Positions 53,243 through 61,187 of a stretch of DNA of 64,000 nucleotides are shown in pieces. The notes under the pieces were generated by a model. It made no database searches and was not told where the DNA came from. It was given only the letters and a program-made list of their open reading frames with translations. The translations under genes and the position numbers were made by a program. The stretch's first letter is position 1. Each line of letters starts with the position of its first letter. The DNA lies in NCBI RefSeq assembly GCF_030908245.1, contig NZ_JAVFJJ010000010.1, positions 1-64,000 on the forward strand, in the 5' to 3' direction. This DNA is from Sinomonas sp. ASV322. GTDB lineage: Bacteria > Actinomycetota > Actinomycetes > Actinomycetales > Micrococcaceae.

Positions 53243-53386
53243 GCACGGACGGTGTAGGCACAAGCGGCCGGGCCACAAGCGGCGGGGCCGGGACCCACGC
53301 GCGGGACGCCCGCCCCCGCCGGGAGACCCTGGGGGCGAATCCGAGCGGCGCCTTATTTTGTCGGTGGCCGGTGGGATGGTTGGTCC

Positions 53387-55084
53387 ATGGGGGAAATGAT
53401 GGGGGAAGGCCCAGCGGACGACGGCGCCGGGTCGCTCGCGCGCGGCCCGGAGACGGCGGCGGGGCGGGAGGCGGCGCCAGTTCCCGAGTTGCCAGCACCC
53501 GAGCCGCACGCGCCCGGGCCGCCGGAGGTGCCGCAGTGGGAGGCGGCACCCGCACCCGAAGAACCAGCGCCCGAGGCGCCCGCACCCGATGGACCGGGCG
53601 TGCCGGGGCCCGAGGGGCCGGCTTCTGAAGAGCCCGGGCGTACTGCGCTGTCCCGGGCCGCGGCGGAGTTCGAGGCCCGGGCCGAGTTCGCCGGCAGGCT
53701 GGTCGACATGATCCGGCTGCTCGAGGCCCAGGAGTCCCGGATCCACGCGCTGCGGGCGTTCGTGGTCTCAGAGCTGCACGGGCACTTCCGCCGCGGCGCC
53801 AAGGACGCCCTCGAGGCCGCCGACACCGTACCGATCACCGCATCCGAGGTCGCCGCGGCCCTGAACGTCTCCGCGCGCACCGGCCGTGCCATCGTCGAGG
53901 AGGCCCTCGTATTGGCCGACCGGGACCTCGCCCCCGTGCTCGAAGCCCTGGGCGAGGGCCGCCTGGACCGGCGCCGGGCCAGGGCCGTGATGGAACACGC
54001 ATGCGTGCTCCCGCCCGGCCAGGGCGCGCGGTTCAGCGCCGCCGCGGTCGCGATCGCCTGCCCCGCGGACCCGCACCGGGCCCCGAGCCCGGGAACGTTC
54101 TCCCGCCGGCTCCGCCGGCTGGCCGAGGACTACCACGACGAGCCCCTCGCCGCCCGCAGGGAGCGCGCGGCCGCGTTCCGCCGCGTCGACCTCGAACCCG
54201 CCCAGGACGGCATGTGCTGGATCACCGCCCACCTGCCCGTCGAGGTCGGCTCCGCGATCGACACCCGGCTCGAGGCCATCGCCCGCTCCCTCCAAACCCC
54301 GACCGAGCCCCGCGGCATCGCCCAGCTGCGCGCCGACGCCTTCGCCGACCTCCTCCTCGACAGCACTGCTCCTAGCAACCCCGCGCCCGACAGCGCCACG
54401 CCCGAAACCAACACCTCCGCCACCGCAACGCCCGGCGGCATCGGGGCCTGTGACGCCCTCGGCGAGAGCCCAGTGGGCAGACCCCCTTCCTCCAGGCCCT
54501 GGGGCGGCCTGCGCGGGATCCGCGCCGAGCTCGTCGTGACCGTCCCGGCCCGGACCCTCACCGGAGAGTCCGAAGCACCCGGGGAGATCCTCGGCTACGG
54601 CCCCCTCGACGCTCCCGCCGCTCGGCTCCTCGCCGCCGAAGCCGCGACGTGGACCACCATGTACGTCGACCCCGGCACCGGCGCCCCGCTCGCCCTCGGA
54701 CGCCGCCGCTACACCCCCTCCCTGGCGATCCGCCGGTTCCTCGGCGCCCGCGACCGGGCATGCAGGTTCCCCGGCTGCGACAAGCCCGCCCCCGCCACCG
54801 AAGCCGACCACACCACCGAATGGCAGCACGGCGGAAGCACCGATACCGCCAACCTCGCCCTCCTCTGCCGCGAACACCACCGCCTCAAAACCCTCGGACA
54901 CTGGAAAGTCCAACAACTTCCCAACCACCAGCACCAAGTCGCCAACCACCAGCACAAGAGCCAACCAACAGAAGCCGGAAGCCCACATCCCGCCCCGCCC
55001 CAGGGCGGAATCCTCGAATGGACCTCCCCCATCGGACGCCGACACCTCACCTACCCCGAAGCCGACCCATCCCCACCCTTCTGA
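53387..55084 (+). CDS. DUF222/HNH endonuclease-domain protein (REP13E12-like)
   Basis: A 565-residue member of the actinobacterial DUF222-HNH family. Residues ~1-85 are a Pro/Glu/Ala-rich lead. DUF222 covers ~90-400 (FAGRLVDMIRLLEAQESRIHALRAFVVSEL; AAALNVSARTGRAIVEEALVL; GEGRLDRRRARAVMEH). The HNH motif is at ~455-505: CRFPGCDKPAPATEADHTTEWQHGG, LALLCREHHRLK. A short His/Gln-rich repeat (NHQHQVANHQH) follows. These genes are multicopy and mobile-like in actinobacteria. Codons lean to C-ending ACC/CTC more than in the neighbours, which fits recent acquisition. Confidence 0.9.
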   Translation: MGEMMGEGPADDGAGSLARGPETAAGREAAPVPELPAPEPHAPGPPEVPQWEAAPAPEEPAPEAPAPDGPGVPGPEGPASEEPGRTALSRAAAEFEARAEFAGRLVDMIRLLEAQESRIHALRAFVVSELHGHFRRGAKDALEAADTVPITASEVAAALNVSARTGRAIVEEALVLADRDLAPVLEALGEGRLDRRRARAVMEHACVLPPGQGARFSAAAVAIACPADPHRAPSPGTFSRRLRRLAEDYHDEPLAARRERAAAFRRVDLEPAQDGMCWITAHLPVEVGSAIDTRLEAIARSLQTPTEPRGIAQLRADAFADLLLDSTAPSNPAPDSATPETNTSATATPGGIGACDALGESPVGRPPSSRPWGGLRGIRAELVVTVPARTLTGESEAPGEILGYGPLDAPAARLLAAEAATWTTMYVDPGTGAPLALGRRRYTPSLAIRRFLGARDRACRFPGCDKPAPATEADHTTEWQHGGSTDTANLALLCREHHRLKTLGHWKVQQLPNHQHQVANHQHKSQPTEAGSPHPAPPQGGILEWTSPIGRRHLTYPEADPSPPF

Positions 55085-55158
55085 CGGCCCAGAGGGCTGG
55101 CGTCTCCTATCCACCCGAATTCAGTGTCCGAAATATGAGACAAAAATGCTCACATTCT

Positions 55159-55170
55159 GGACCATGGTCC
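55159..55170. promoter_or_regulatory. 12-bp palindrome upstream of an MFS gene
   Basis: GGACCATGGTCC lies in a relatively AT-rich stretch (about 55120-55165) 69 bp before the MFS start. It may be an operator; no regulator is adjacent. Confidence 0.35.
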
Positions 55171-55238
55171 ACGATGTCCTCGGAGGTCCGTGCATTGGAG
55201 GACCGCGCAAAGGGAGAAACGGGGTGGGCGGGAGAAAC

Positions 55239-56471
55239 ATGACAACGCGACACACGAAGAACGATCCTGCACCCGCGACGGCACAGCGTGTTCCGACACC
55301 ACCGAAGGCGTGGCTCATGCTCGCCCTCGGCGTCGGCGCACAAACCTCGGGCACGGCCTTCGTGAGCGCGCCGGCGTTCCTCATCCCGGAACTGCACACG
55401 CAACTCGGAATCCCCCTCGCCCAGGCCGGCCTGCTCGCGACCGCGCCCACGATCGGGATGGTGTTCACGCTCATCGCCTGGGGCGCCCTCGCGGACCGGA
55501 TCGGCGAACGCTGGGTGATCTCCGGGGGACTCGCGCTCACGACGCTCGCCGCGCTGGGCGCCGTCGTCATTCCCGGGTATGTATCTCTCGGGGTCTTCGG
55601 CCTCCTCGGGGGCGCCGCCGCGGCGAGCACGAATGTGGCGAGCGGCCGCGTGGTCGTGGGGTGGTTCCCGCGCGATCGCCGCGGGCTCGCGATGGGGATC
55701 CGGCAGATGGCCCAGCCGTTCGGGGTCACGATCGCGGCCATGACCGTGCCCACCACGGCCGCGGCATACGGACCGGCCGCCGCGATGATCCTGCCGACAG
55801 CACTCTGCGGCGTCATCGCAGTCCTCAGCGCGCGCTGGATCGAGAATCCCCCGCGCTCGGCGCCGTCGTCGGGCCCGGCTGCCGACGAGGCGACGAACCC
55901 CTACCGGAGCGGCTCGTTCCTGTGGCGGATCCATGCGGTGTCGGTCTTGCTCGTCGTGCCGCAGTTCACGCTCTCGACGTTCGGCCTCGTGTGGCTCATG
56001 GCCGACGCCGGAATGGACAGCGTTGCGGCGGGAGCGGTCGTGGGCGGGGCGCAGGTCGTGGGCGCCCTGGGCCGGATCGTGGTCGGGGGTTGGAGCGACC
56101 GGCTCGGCAGCCGGGTGAGGCTTCTCCGCTGGGTGGCCGCGGCGGCGGCGGCGACCATGGTGCTCGCCGCCGTCACGGACATCGCGTCGATTCGGGCGGC
56201 GGCGGCCGTGGCGTTCGTGGTCGCATCGATTGTGAGCGTCGCGGACAACGGGCTCGCCTTCACGTCGGTCGCCGAAGCCGCGGGCCCACGCTGGTCGGGC
56301 GCGGCGCTCGGCGCCCAGAACACGGGGCAGTTCTTGGCGGCGTCGGGGGTCGGACCCGCAGTGGGCGCACTCATCGCGACGGTCGGCTACCCGCTCGCCT
56401 TCTGCCTCGTCGCGATCGCGCCGCTTGCGGCCGTGCCGCTCGTGCCAGCGCGGGACATCCACGCGGAATAG
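55239..56471 (+). CDS. MFS transporter (OPA/NNP-like)
   Basis: A 410-residue transporter with twelve helices: AWLMLALGVGAQTSGTAFVSAPAFLIPEL, loop 2-3 AWGALADRIGERWVISGG and helix 5 FPRDRRGLAMGIRQMAQPFGVTIAAM, the G-R-Q pattern common in oxalate/formate- and nitrate/sugar-phosphate-like MFS groups. Substrate unknown. ATG 55239 with GGAGAAAC upstream is preferred over the longer frame. A hairpin follows. Confidence 0.85.
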   Translation: MTTRHTKNDPAPATAQRVPTPPKAWLMLALGVGAQTSGTAFVSAPAFLIPELHTQLGIPLAQAGLLATAPTIGMVFTLIAWGALADRIGERWVISGGLALTTLAALGAVVIPGYVSLGVFGLLGGAAAASTNVASGRVVVGWFPRDRRGLAMGIRQMAQPFGVTIAAMTVPTTAAAYGPAAAMILPTALCGVIAVLSARWIENPPRSAPSSGPAADEATNPYRSGSFLWRIHAVSVLLVVPQFTLSTFGLVWLMADAGMDSVAAGAVVGGAQVVGALGRIVVGGWSDRLGSRVRLLRWVAAAAAATMVLAAVTDIASIRAAAAVAFVVASIVSVADNGLAFTSVAEAAGPRWSGAALGAQNTGQFLAASGVGPAVGALIATVGYPLAFCLVAIAPLAAVPLVPARDIHAE

Positions 56472-56484
56472 GCAGAACCACCGG

Positions 56485-56515
56485 GGGCCGCCGCACCCAC
56501 CAGGCGCGGCGGCCC
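56485..56515. terminator. Bidirectional hairpin between convergent genes
   Basis: GGGCCGCCGC (56485-56494) pairs with GCGGCGGCCC (56506-56515), 11-base loop. It lies between the MFS stop and the DUF305 stop. Confidence 0.7.
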
Positions 56516-56529
56516 ACGGCACAACCGCG

Positions 56530-57189
56530 CTACATCCCCGCGAGGAGGCCCTTCATGTCCGCGATCTCCTTCGTCTGGGAGGAGACGATGGACCCTGCCA
56601 TCGCGACTGCGCCCTCATATCGCCCCGAGGCCTTCTCGGTCTGGGCCATCTGCACAGCCCCCTCGTGGTGCGCGATCATCTGGGCGAGGAACAGCTTCGA
56701 GGCCGTTGCAGCATCGGCCGACTTGAGCTCAGCCAGATCGGCATCCGTCATCATTCCCTCCATCGAGTGGCCAGAGCTGCTCGGCATCGAAAGCGGCTGA
56801 CCCCACCCGGTGAGCCATCCCTTGAGCGTCGCGATCTCGGGGGCCTGCGCGCCCTTGATCTGCTGGGCCAGCGCGGAGACCCGCGAGTCGAGGCCGGGCT
56901 TGGCCAGGACGAGATCGCTCATCTCGACAGCCTGCTCGTGATGGGGAATCATCATCTGCGCGAACATCGAGTCGGCCGAATTGAAAGCACCCGTGGGCGC
57001 CGCGGACGTCGAGCCCGTCGGCATCGAGTGGCCCGCGTGGGCATCGGAGCCCGACGTAGGCTTCCCGTCAGAGGCGGACGCCCCGCATCCCGCGAGCGCG
57101 AGGCCGACGACGGCGAGCCCGCCAACGAGGGCAAGCCGCCCGCGGGCGCGGAACTGGTGCGGCGAGGTGCTGGAAGAGGTCGTGGTCAT
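56530..57189 (-). CDS. DUF305 copper-locus lipoprotein
   Basis: A 219-residue lipoprotein. The signal ends in a lipobox LALAGC (Cys ~35). The extracellular part has two DUF305 ferritin-like halves: FAQMMIPHHEQAVEMSDLVL and FLAQMIAHHEGAVQMAQTEK, each with the metal-binding M-(X)n-HH motif. A His/Met-containing lead (DAHAGHSMPTG) precedes it. DUF305 proteins are regularly encoded with copper ATPases and are thought to bind copper outside the membrane. ATG 57189 follows GGAGAAACC. Third gene after the P-type ATPase. Confidence 0.88.
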   Translation of the reverse strand: MTTTSSSTSPHQFRARGRLALVGGLAVVGLALAGCGASASDGKPTSGSDAHAGHSMPTGSTSAAPTGAFNSADSMFAQMMIPHHEQAVEMSDLVLAKPGLDSRVSALAQQIKGAQAPEIATLKGWLTGWGQPLSMPSSSGHSMEGMMTDADLAELKSADAATASKLFLAQMIAHHEGAVQMAQTEKASGRYEGAVAMAGSIVSSQTKEIADMKGLLAGM

Positions 57190-57281
57190 GGTTTCTCCTG
57201 TCGAATCAGCATGAATTCCGTGGAAGCGCACGAAAGCGCGGCACCCGGCCGGACGGCGGGGTGCTCGGGGCCTGATTCGGC

Positions 57282-57833
57282 CTACGTTCTGCTGATCGAG
57301 AGGGCGTCGAGGCTCGGCGCGCGCAGCGCCGTGAGGACCGTGGGCTGCCTGTCGAGCCCGCCCACCGGCCGCGCATCGGACCGGGAGAGGACGACGACGG
57401 CGGGCGGCACCGGCGCGGGAACCCCCGGCGCCGGCGTGCAATCGGTCGCGTGCCCAACCCCAGACGGCGGACATCCCGCGTGGCACGCCGCGCGCTCACC
57501 GGGTTGTGAAGCGCTAAGCCGGGCGCCGCCCGCGGAATCCACGCTGCGCTCCATGCCGCGGTCCATGTGCTCCCCCGAGGCGAGCCCCGCACCGGCGACG
57601 CCGCGCACGTGCGCATGCCCCGCCGTCGTCCGCTCGACGCTCGAGGCGCCCGAAGCGGGAGCCGACGAGTCCGCGACGACACCCTCGGCATGCGCCGCCG
57701 CGTGCGCCTCATGGGCCGCAAGGACGTGCATGCCCAAGAAGCCCGCCGTCACGAACAGGACGACAAGCGCGAGAACGGCAGCCCGAACCGGGGCGAAGCG
57801 CAACGGCACGCTCCCCATCCTGCTATCCGACAC
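57282..57833 (-). CDS. DUF6153-like membrane-anchored His-rich protein
   Basis: A 183-residue protein with one N-terminal membrane helix (about 18-40: AVLALVVLFVTAGFLGMHVLA), then His/Ala/Met-containing sequence (HEAHAAAHAEGV, TTAGHAHVRG, GEHMDRGMERS) and a Cys pair (CHAGC). It resembles DUF6153 proteins of actinobacterial copper loci and probably binds or passes on copper outside the cell (inference). GTG 57833 overlaps the ATPase end by 11 bp; ATG 57818 is an alternative. Confidence 0.7.
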   Translation of the reverse strand: MSDSRMGSVPLRFAPVRAAVLALVVLFVTAGFLGMHVLAAHEAHAAAHAEGVVADSSAPASGASSVERTTAGHAHVRGVAGAGLASGEHMDRGMERSVDSAGGARLSASQPGERAACHAGCPPSGVGHATDCTPAPGVPAPVPPAVVVLSRSDARPVGGLDRQPTVLTALRAPSLDALSISRT

Positions 57834-59715
57834 GCGCGGGGTCCACTTCGCGTCGGCGCAGGAGTTGGGCGTTGAGCGCGACGACGATCGTGGACAGCGA
57901 CATGAGCACGGCCCCCGCGGCCGGCGAGAGCGCGATCCCCGCGAACGCGAGCACGCCCGCCGCGAGCGGGACGGCGAGGACGTTGTACCCCGTGGCCCAT
58001 GCGAGGTTCTCCCACATCTTGCGGTAGCTCGCGCGCGAGAGCTCGATGACGGAAACGACTGAGCGCGGGTCGTTCCCCGCGAGCACGACGCCGGCGGACT
58101 CGATCGCGACGTCGGTCCCGGCGCCGATCGCGATCCCGACGTCGGCGCGGGCGAGCGCGGGTGCGTCGTTGACGCCGTCGCCGACCATGGCGACCTTGAG
58201 GCCGCGCCGCTGGAGTTCGGCGACCTTCTGCCCCTTGTCCTGCGGGAGGACTTCGGCGAAGACCTCGTCGATCCCGAGGTCGGCGGCGACGGCGTCCGCC
58301 ACCTGCCGCGCGTCGCCCGTGATCATGACGACGCGCACCCCGCGATCCTGCAGCGCCCGCACCGCCGCGCGGGATTCGTCGCGCACGGCGTCCTCGAGCG
58401 CGAGCGCACCGACAACCTGCCCCTCGCGGATCACGTGCAGGATGGACGCCCCGCGCGCCTTCCAGCGCTCGACGTCGTCGGCGAGCTCGGCAGGCGTGCC
58501 GAGGCCTTCGCGCGCGAGGAGGGCGGGGCCACCCACCTTGACGAGGGCGCCGTCGACCGTTGCCTCGACGCCATGGCCGGGACGGGCCGCGAAGCCCATC
58601 GCACGCGGGGCGGCGATCCCTCGCTGGACGGCTGCTCGCACGACGGCGCGCGCGACGGGATGCTCGCTCTCGGCCTCGGCCGCCGCCGCGAGAGAAAGCA
58701 GCTCGGCGTCGCCCATGGCGACGGCGGCGAGGCCGACGACGTCCGGCTCGCCCCGCGTGAGGGTCCCGGTCTTGTCGAACACGACCGCGTCGACCGTGCG
58801 GAGGCGTTCGAGGGCGAGTCGATCCTTGACGAGGACGCCGCCCTTCGCGGCGCGCTCGGTCGAGATCGCGATGACGAGCGGAATCGCAAGGCCGAGCGCA
58901 TGAGGGCAGGCGATGACGAGCACGGTCACGGTGCGCGTGACGGCGTCGTCGAGGCTTCCGAGAAGAGCCCATGCGAGGAAGGTCACGACGCCCGCCGCGG
59001 TCGCGAAGTAGAAGAGGAAGGCCGCCGCGCGGTCGGCGAGCGCCTGCGCCCGGCTCGAGGAGGCCTGCGCCTCCGCGACCATCCGCTGGATGCCGGCAAG
59101 CGCCGTCGACTCCCCCACGGCCTCGACCCGCACGCGAATGCTCGTGTCGGTCACGACCGTCCCCGCAACGACCGTCTCGCCCGGTCCGCGGCTCACAGCC
59201 CGCGACTCGCCCGTGATCATGGACTCGTCGACGTCAGCGGTTCCAGCCTCGATCCGGCCGTCCGCGGGAAGCCGCCCGCCCGCGCGGACGAGCACGAGGT
59301 CGCCCCGCACGAGACTCGCGGCCGGGACCGTCTCCGTCCCGGCGTCGACGATGCGCTCCGCCTCGTCAGGGAGGAGCGCCGCGAGGGCCTCGAGCGCGCC
59401 CCGCGTCGCCCCGAGGGCACGCATCTCGAGCCAGTGGCCCAGGAGCATGATCGTGACGAGGAGCGCGAGCTCCCACCAGAAGTCGAGGTCGAAGCCGCCG
59501 ATATGCAGGGTCGTGGCCCACGATGCACCAAATGCGACCGTGATCGCCATCGCGATGAGAAGCATCATGCCCGGCTGGCGCTCGCGAAGCTCGCGCACGG
59601 CACCGGCGAGGAACGGCCGGCCCCCATACAGGAAGACCACCGTGCCGAGAACGGGCGGGATCCACGCGCTGCCTGGGAATTCGGGGGGCATCGCGCCGAA
59701 CAGGTGCCAGAACAT
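57823..59715 (-). CDS. copB: CopB-type P1B ATPase (CPH motif), main reading frame
   Basis: 630 residues of a heavy-metal P-type ATPase: the actuator TGE (168-170), the metal-binding helix with CPH (270-272, IACPHALGLA), the phosphorylation site DKTGTLT (Asp314), a nucleotide domain with HP region and GDGVNDAPALA. CPH rather than CPC marks the CopB subgroup, exporters of copper or silver. The frame begins at MFWHLFG, in the middle of the first membrane helix; the preceding His-rich N-terminus and first half of that helix lie in another frame (see next entry). The functional protein therefore requires a frameshift or the sequence carries a one-base error. Downstream genes encode copper-binding proteins. 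Confidence 0.9.
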   Translation of the reverse strand: MFWHLFGAMPPEFPGSAWIPPVLGTVVFLYGGRPFLAGAVRELRERQPGMMLLIAMAITVAFGASWATTLHIGGFDLDFWWELALLVTIMLLGHWLEMRALGATRGALEALAALLPDEAERIVDAGTETVPAASLVRGDLVLVRAGGRLPADGRIEAGTADVDESMITGESRAVSRGPGETVVAGTVVTDTSIRVRVEAVGESTALAGIQRMVAEAQASSSRAQALADRAAAFLFYFATAAGVVTFLAWALLGSLDDAVTRTVTVLVIACPHALGLAIPLVIAISTERAAKGGVLVKDRLALERLRTVDAVVFDKTGTLTRGEPDVVGLAAVAMGDAELLSLAAAAEAESEHPVARAVVRAAVQRGIAAPRAMGFAARPGHGVEATVDGALVKVGGPALLAREGLGTPAELADDVERWKARGASILHVIREGQVVGALALEDAVRDESRAAVRALQDRGVRVVMITGDARQVADAVAADLGIDEVFAEVLPQDKGQKVAELQRRGLKVAMVGDGVNDAPALARADVGIAIGAGTDVAIESAGVVLAGNDPRSVVSVIELSRASYRKMWENLAWATGYNVLAVPLAAGVLAFAGIALSPAAGAVLMSLSTIVVALNAQLLRRREVDPARVG

Positions 59716-59966
59716 GGGCTGAAGAGAACGACGACGACCGTGAGCGCGAGCGTGAGCCAGAACCTGTCGCGGAACATCGCGACGCTGTGGCCCGCGTGGT
59801 GGCCGCGCGAGTGGACCGCGTGTGAGTCGGCGTGGCCTGGGCTAATTGGCGCTGCGTGGTCGCGCGCTGCGTGGTCGTGCGCGGCGTCGTGATGCGCTGC
59901 GTCGTGGTGCATTGCGTCGTCGCGTACTGCGCCGTCGTGCACGTGGTGGGAGCTGTGATCGGTCAT
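59565..59966 (-). pseudogene. copB: Frameshifted His-rich N-terminus of the CopB ATPase
   Basis: From ATG 59966 the frame codes a His/Asp/Ala-rich metal-binding lead (HHDAAHHDAAHDHAARDHAA) and then FRDRFWLTLALTVVVVLFSP, the first half of the first ATPase membrane helix. At about 59715-59717 the sense of the protein continues in the other frame (MFWHLFG), so one base appears to be missing in the run AGCCCATG. Read on, the original frame gives unrelated Cys/Ser/Arg-rich residues to 59565. The His-rich part is itself repetitive DNA (about 59845-59935). Confidence 0.8.
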
Positions 59967-60060
59967 GGCCAGCGCCGTCCTTCCGGTGAGCGGATGGTTG
60001 CGCTGTGGTCGATCGACGGTAGCGGCGAGGCCCGGACCGTCTACATCGCTGACAGCGCCT

Positions 60061-60089
60061 CCGAATATACCCCTAGGGGGTATATTCGG
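60061..60089. promoter_or_regulatory. CsoR-like copper operator
   Basis: Perfect 13-bp arms CCGAATATACCCC and GGGGTATATTCGG around TAG. The core TATACCCC-N3-GGGGTATA is the hallmark of operators of the Cu(I)-sensing repressor CsoR. It stands 95 bp ahead of the ATPase N-terminal start, so the copper operon should be derepressed by Cu(I). The csoR gene is not in this window. Confidence 0.85.
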
Positions 60090-60242
60090 CAAGCCTTGAC
60101 GCCGCCGTCCGGGGCCGAGCTCCCGCTCCTGACCGGTTGTCTCTTCCCGATCACTCGGGAATCGGCGCGTCGCGGCGCGCCACGGGGTCCGGCCCCGAAG
60201 AAACGGGCCGGAGCGCGGCAGCTCCCATGAAATGCTGGGCAC

Positions 60243-60533
60243 ATGGTTCTGGAACACGCGATCCTGCCCGTCCGCCCCGGGAGCGAGACCGAGTTCGAAG
60301 CGGCCTTCCGAACGGCGCGACCGCTGATCAGCGCGCAGCCCGGGTTCCGCAGCCTTTCGCTGTCGCGGTCGGTCGAATCCCCCAACCTCTACCTGCTCCT
60401 CGTCGAGTGGGACTCGGTCGAAGCACACACCGAAGGCTTCCGGCGGTCGGATGAGTACGAGAGCTGGAAGGCGCTGCTCCATCACTTCTACGACCCGTTC
60501 CCGAACGTCGAGCACTTCACGACGGTCGACTAG
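60243..60533 (+). CDS. Antibiotic biosynthesis monooxygenase (ABM) domain protein
   Basis: A 96-residue single-domain ferredoxin-like fold: [71 protein letters not shown]. The family includes cofactor-free quinone-forming monooxygenases and many proteins of unknown role. It is divergent from the copper ATPase, on the other side of the CsoR-like site. ATG 60243. Followed by the YnfA-like gene after 13 bp, probably one transcript. Confidence 0.88.
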   Translation: MVLEHAILPVRPGSETEFEAAFRTARPLISAQPGFRSLSLSRSVESPNLYLLLVEWDSVEAHTEGFRRSDEYESWKALLHHFYDPFPNVEHFTTVD

Positions 60534-60546
60534 GGGTCGAGGGGGA

Positions 60547-60882
60547 ATGACCGTCATCCGCTCCATCGCGCTCTTCGCGCTCGCCGCGGTCCTCGAGATC
60601 GGCGGCGCATGGCTCGTGTGGCAGGGGGTCCGCGAACATCGCGGCTGGGTGTGGATCGGTGCGGGCGCGATTGCCCTCGGCCTGTACGGCTTCGTCGCGA
60701 CCTTCCAGCCGGATGCGCACTTCGGCCGCGTTCTCGCCGCGTATGGCGGGGTCTTCGTGGTCGGGTCGATCGCGTGGGGCATGGCCTTCGACGGCTTCCG
60801 GCCCGACCGCTGGGACATCGTCGGCGCCCTCATCTGCCTCGCGGGCATGGCCGTCATCATGTACGCCCCGCGGGGCCAGTAG
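60547..60882 (+). CDS. YnfA/UPF0060 family small membrane protein
   Basis: A 111-residue protein with four membrane helices and the strong UPF0060 pattern: [18 protein letters not shown], then [61 protein letters not shown]. Distantly related to small multidrug resistance proteins; the function is not established. ATG 60547 after AGGGGGA. Co-directional with the ABM gene. Confidence 0.93.
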   Translation: MTVIRSIALFALAAVLEIGGAWLVWQGVREHRGWVWIGAGAIALGLYGFVATFQPDAHFGRVLAAYGGVFVVGSIAWGMAFDGFRPDRWDIVGALICLAGMAVIMYAPRGQ

Positions 60883-61187
60883 GCGGACACCGCCCGGCCC
60901 GCCAGAGGTCTGCTGACTCGGCCGGCGTGCCGCCCACGAGAGGACCACTCTCAGTACTCGAGTACCGATGCGGTACGGCATCCGAAAAGCCGGGTATCGA
61001 CTACTGATGTCCCCCCGCCAGCTCGGCAGCTGTACTGGTTGACATGAACTCCGGTCCGCGGCCGGAACGTCAGGCGGCCGGACTGCTGGGCAACCCGGCC
61101 GCCGAATCTCCCGTGCGATGGCGTCGCTGGGTGGCGCTCCCGCGCGGTCCCCACCACACGGAACCAACGGACTCGGAGAAATAGGGG
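60883..61187. promoter_or_regulatory. Control region of the secreted peptidase
   Basis: No gene is supported. GTACTCGAGTAC (60954-60965) is a perfect 12-bp palindrome, followed by GAGTACCGATGCGGTACGGC with further TAC/GTA words, in the region where the peptidase promoter is expected. A ribosome site CGGAGAAATAGGGG precedes the ATG at 61188. Confidence 0.5.

Noticed and set aside
60061-60089. Intrinsic terminator
   Set aside because: The 3-base centre cannot form a normal loop and the core matches CsoR operators; it lies between divergent starts.
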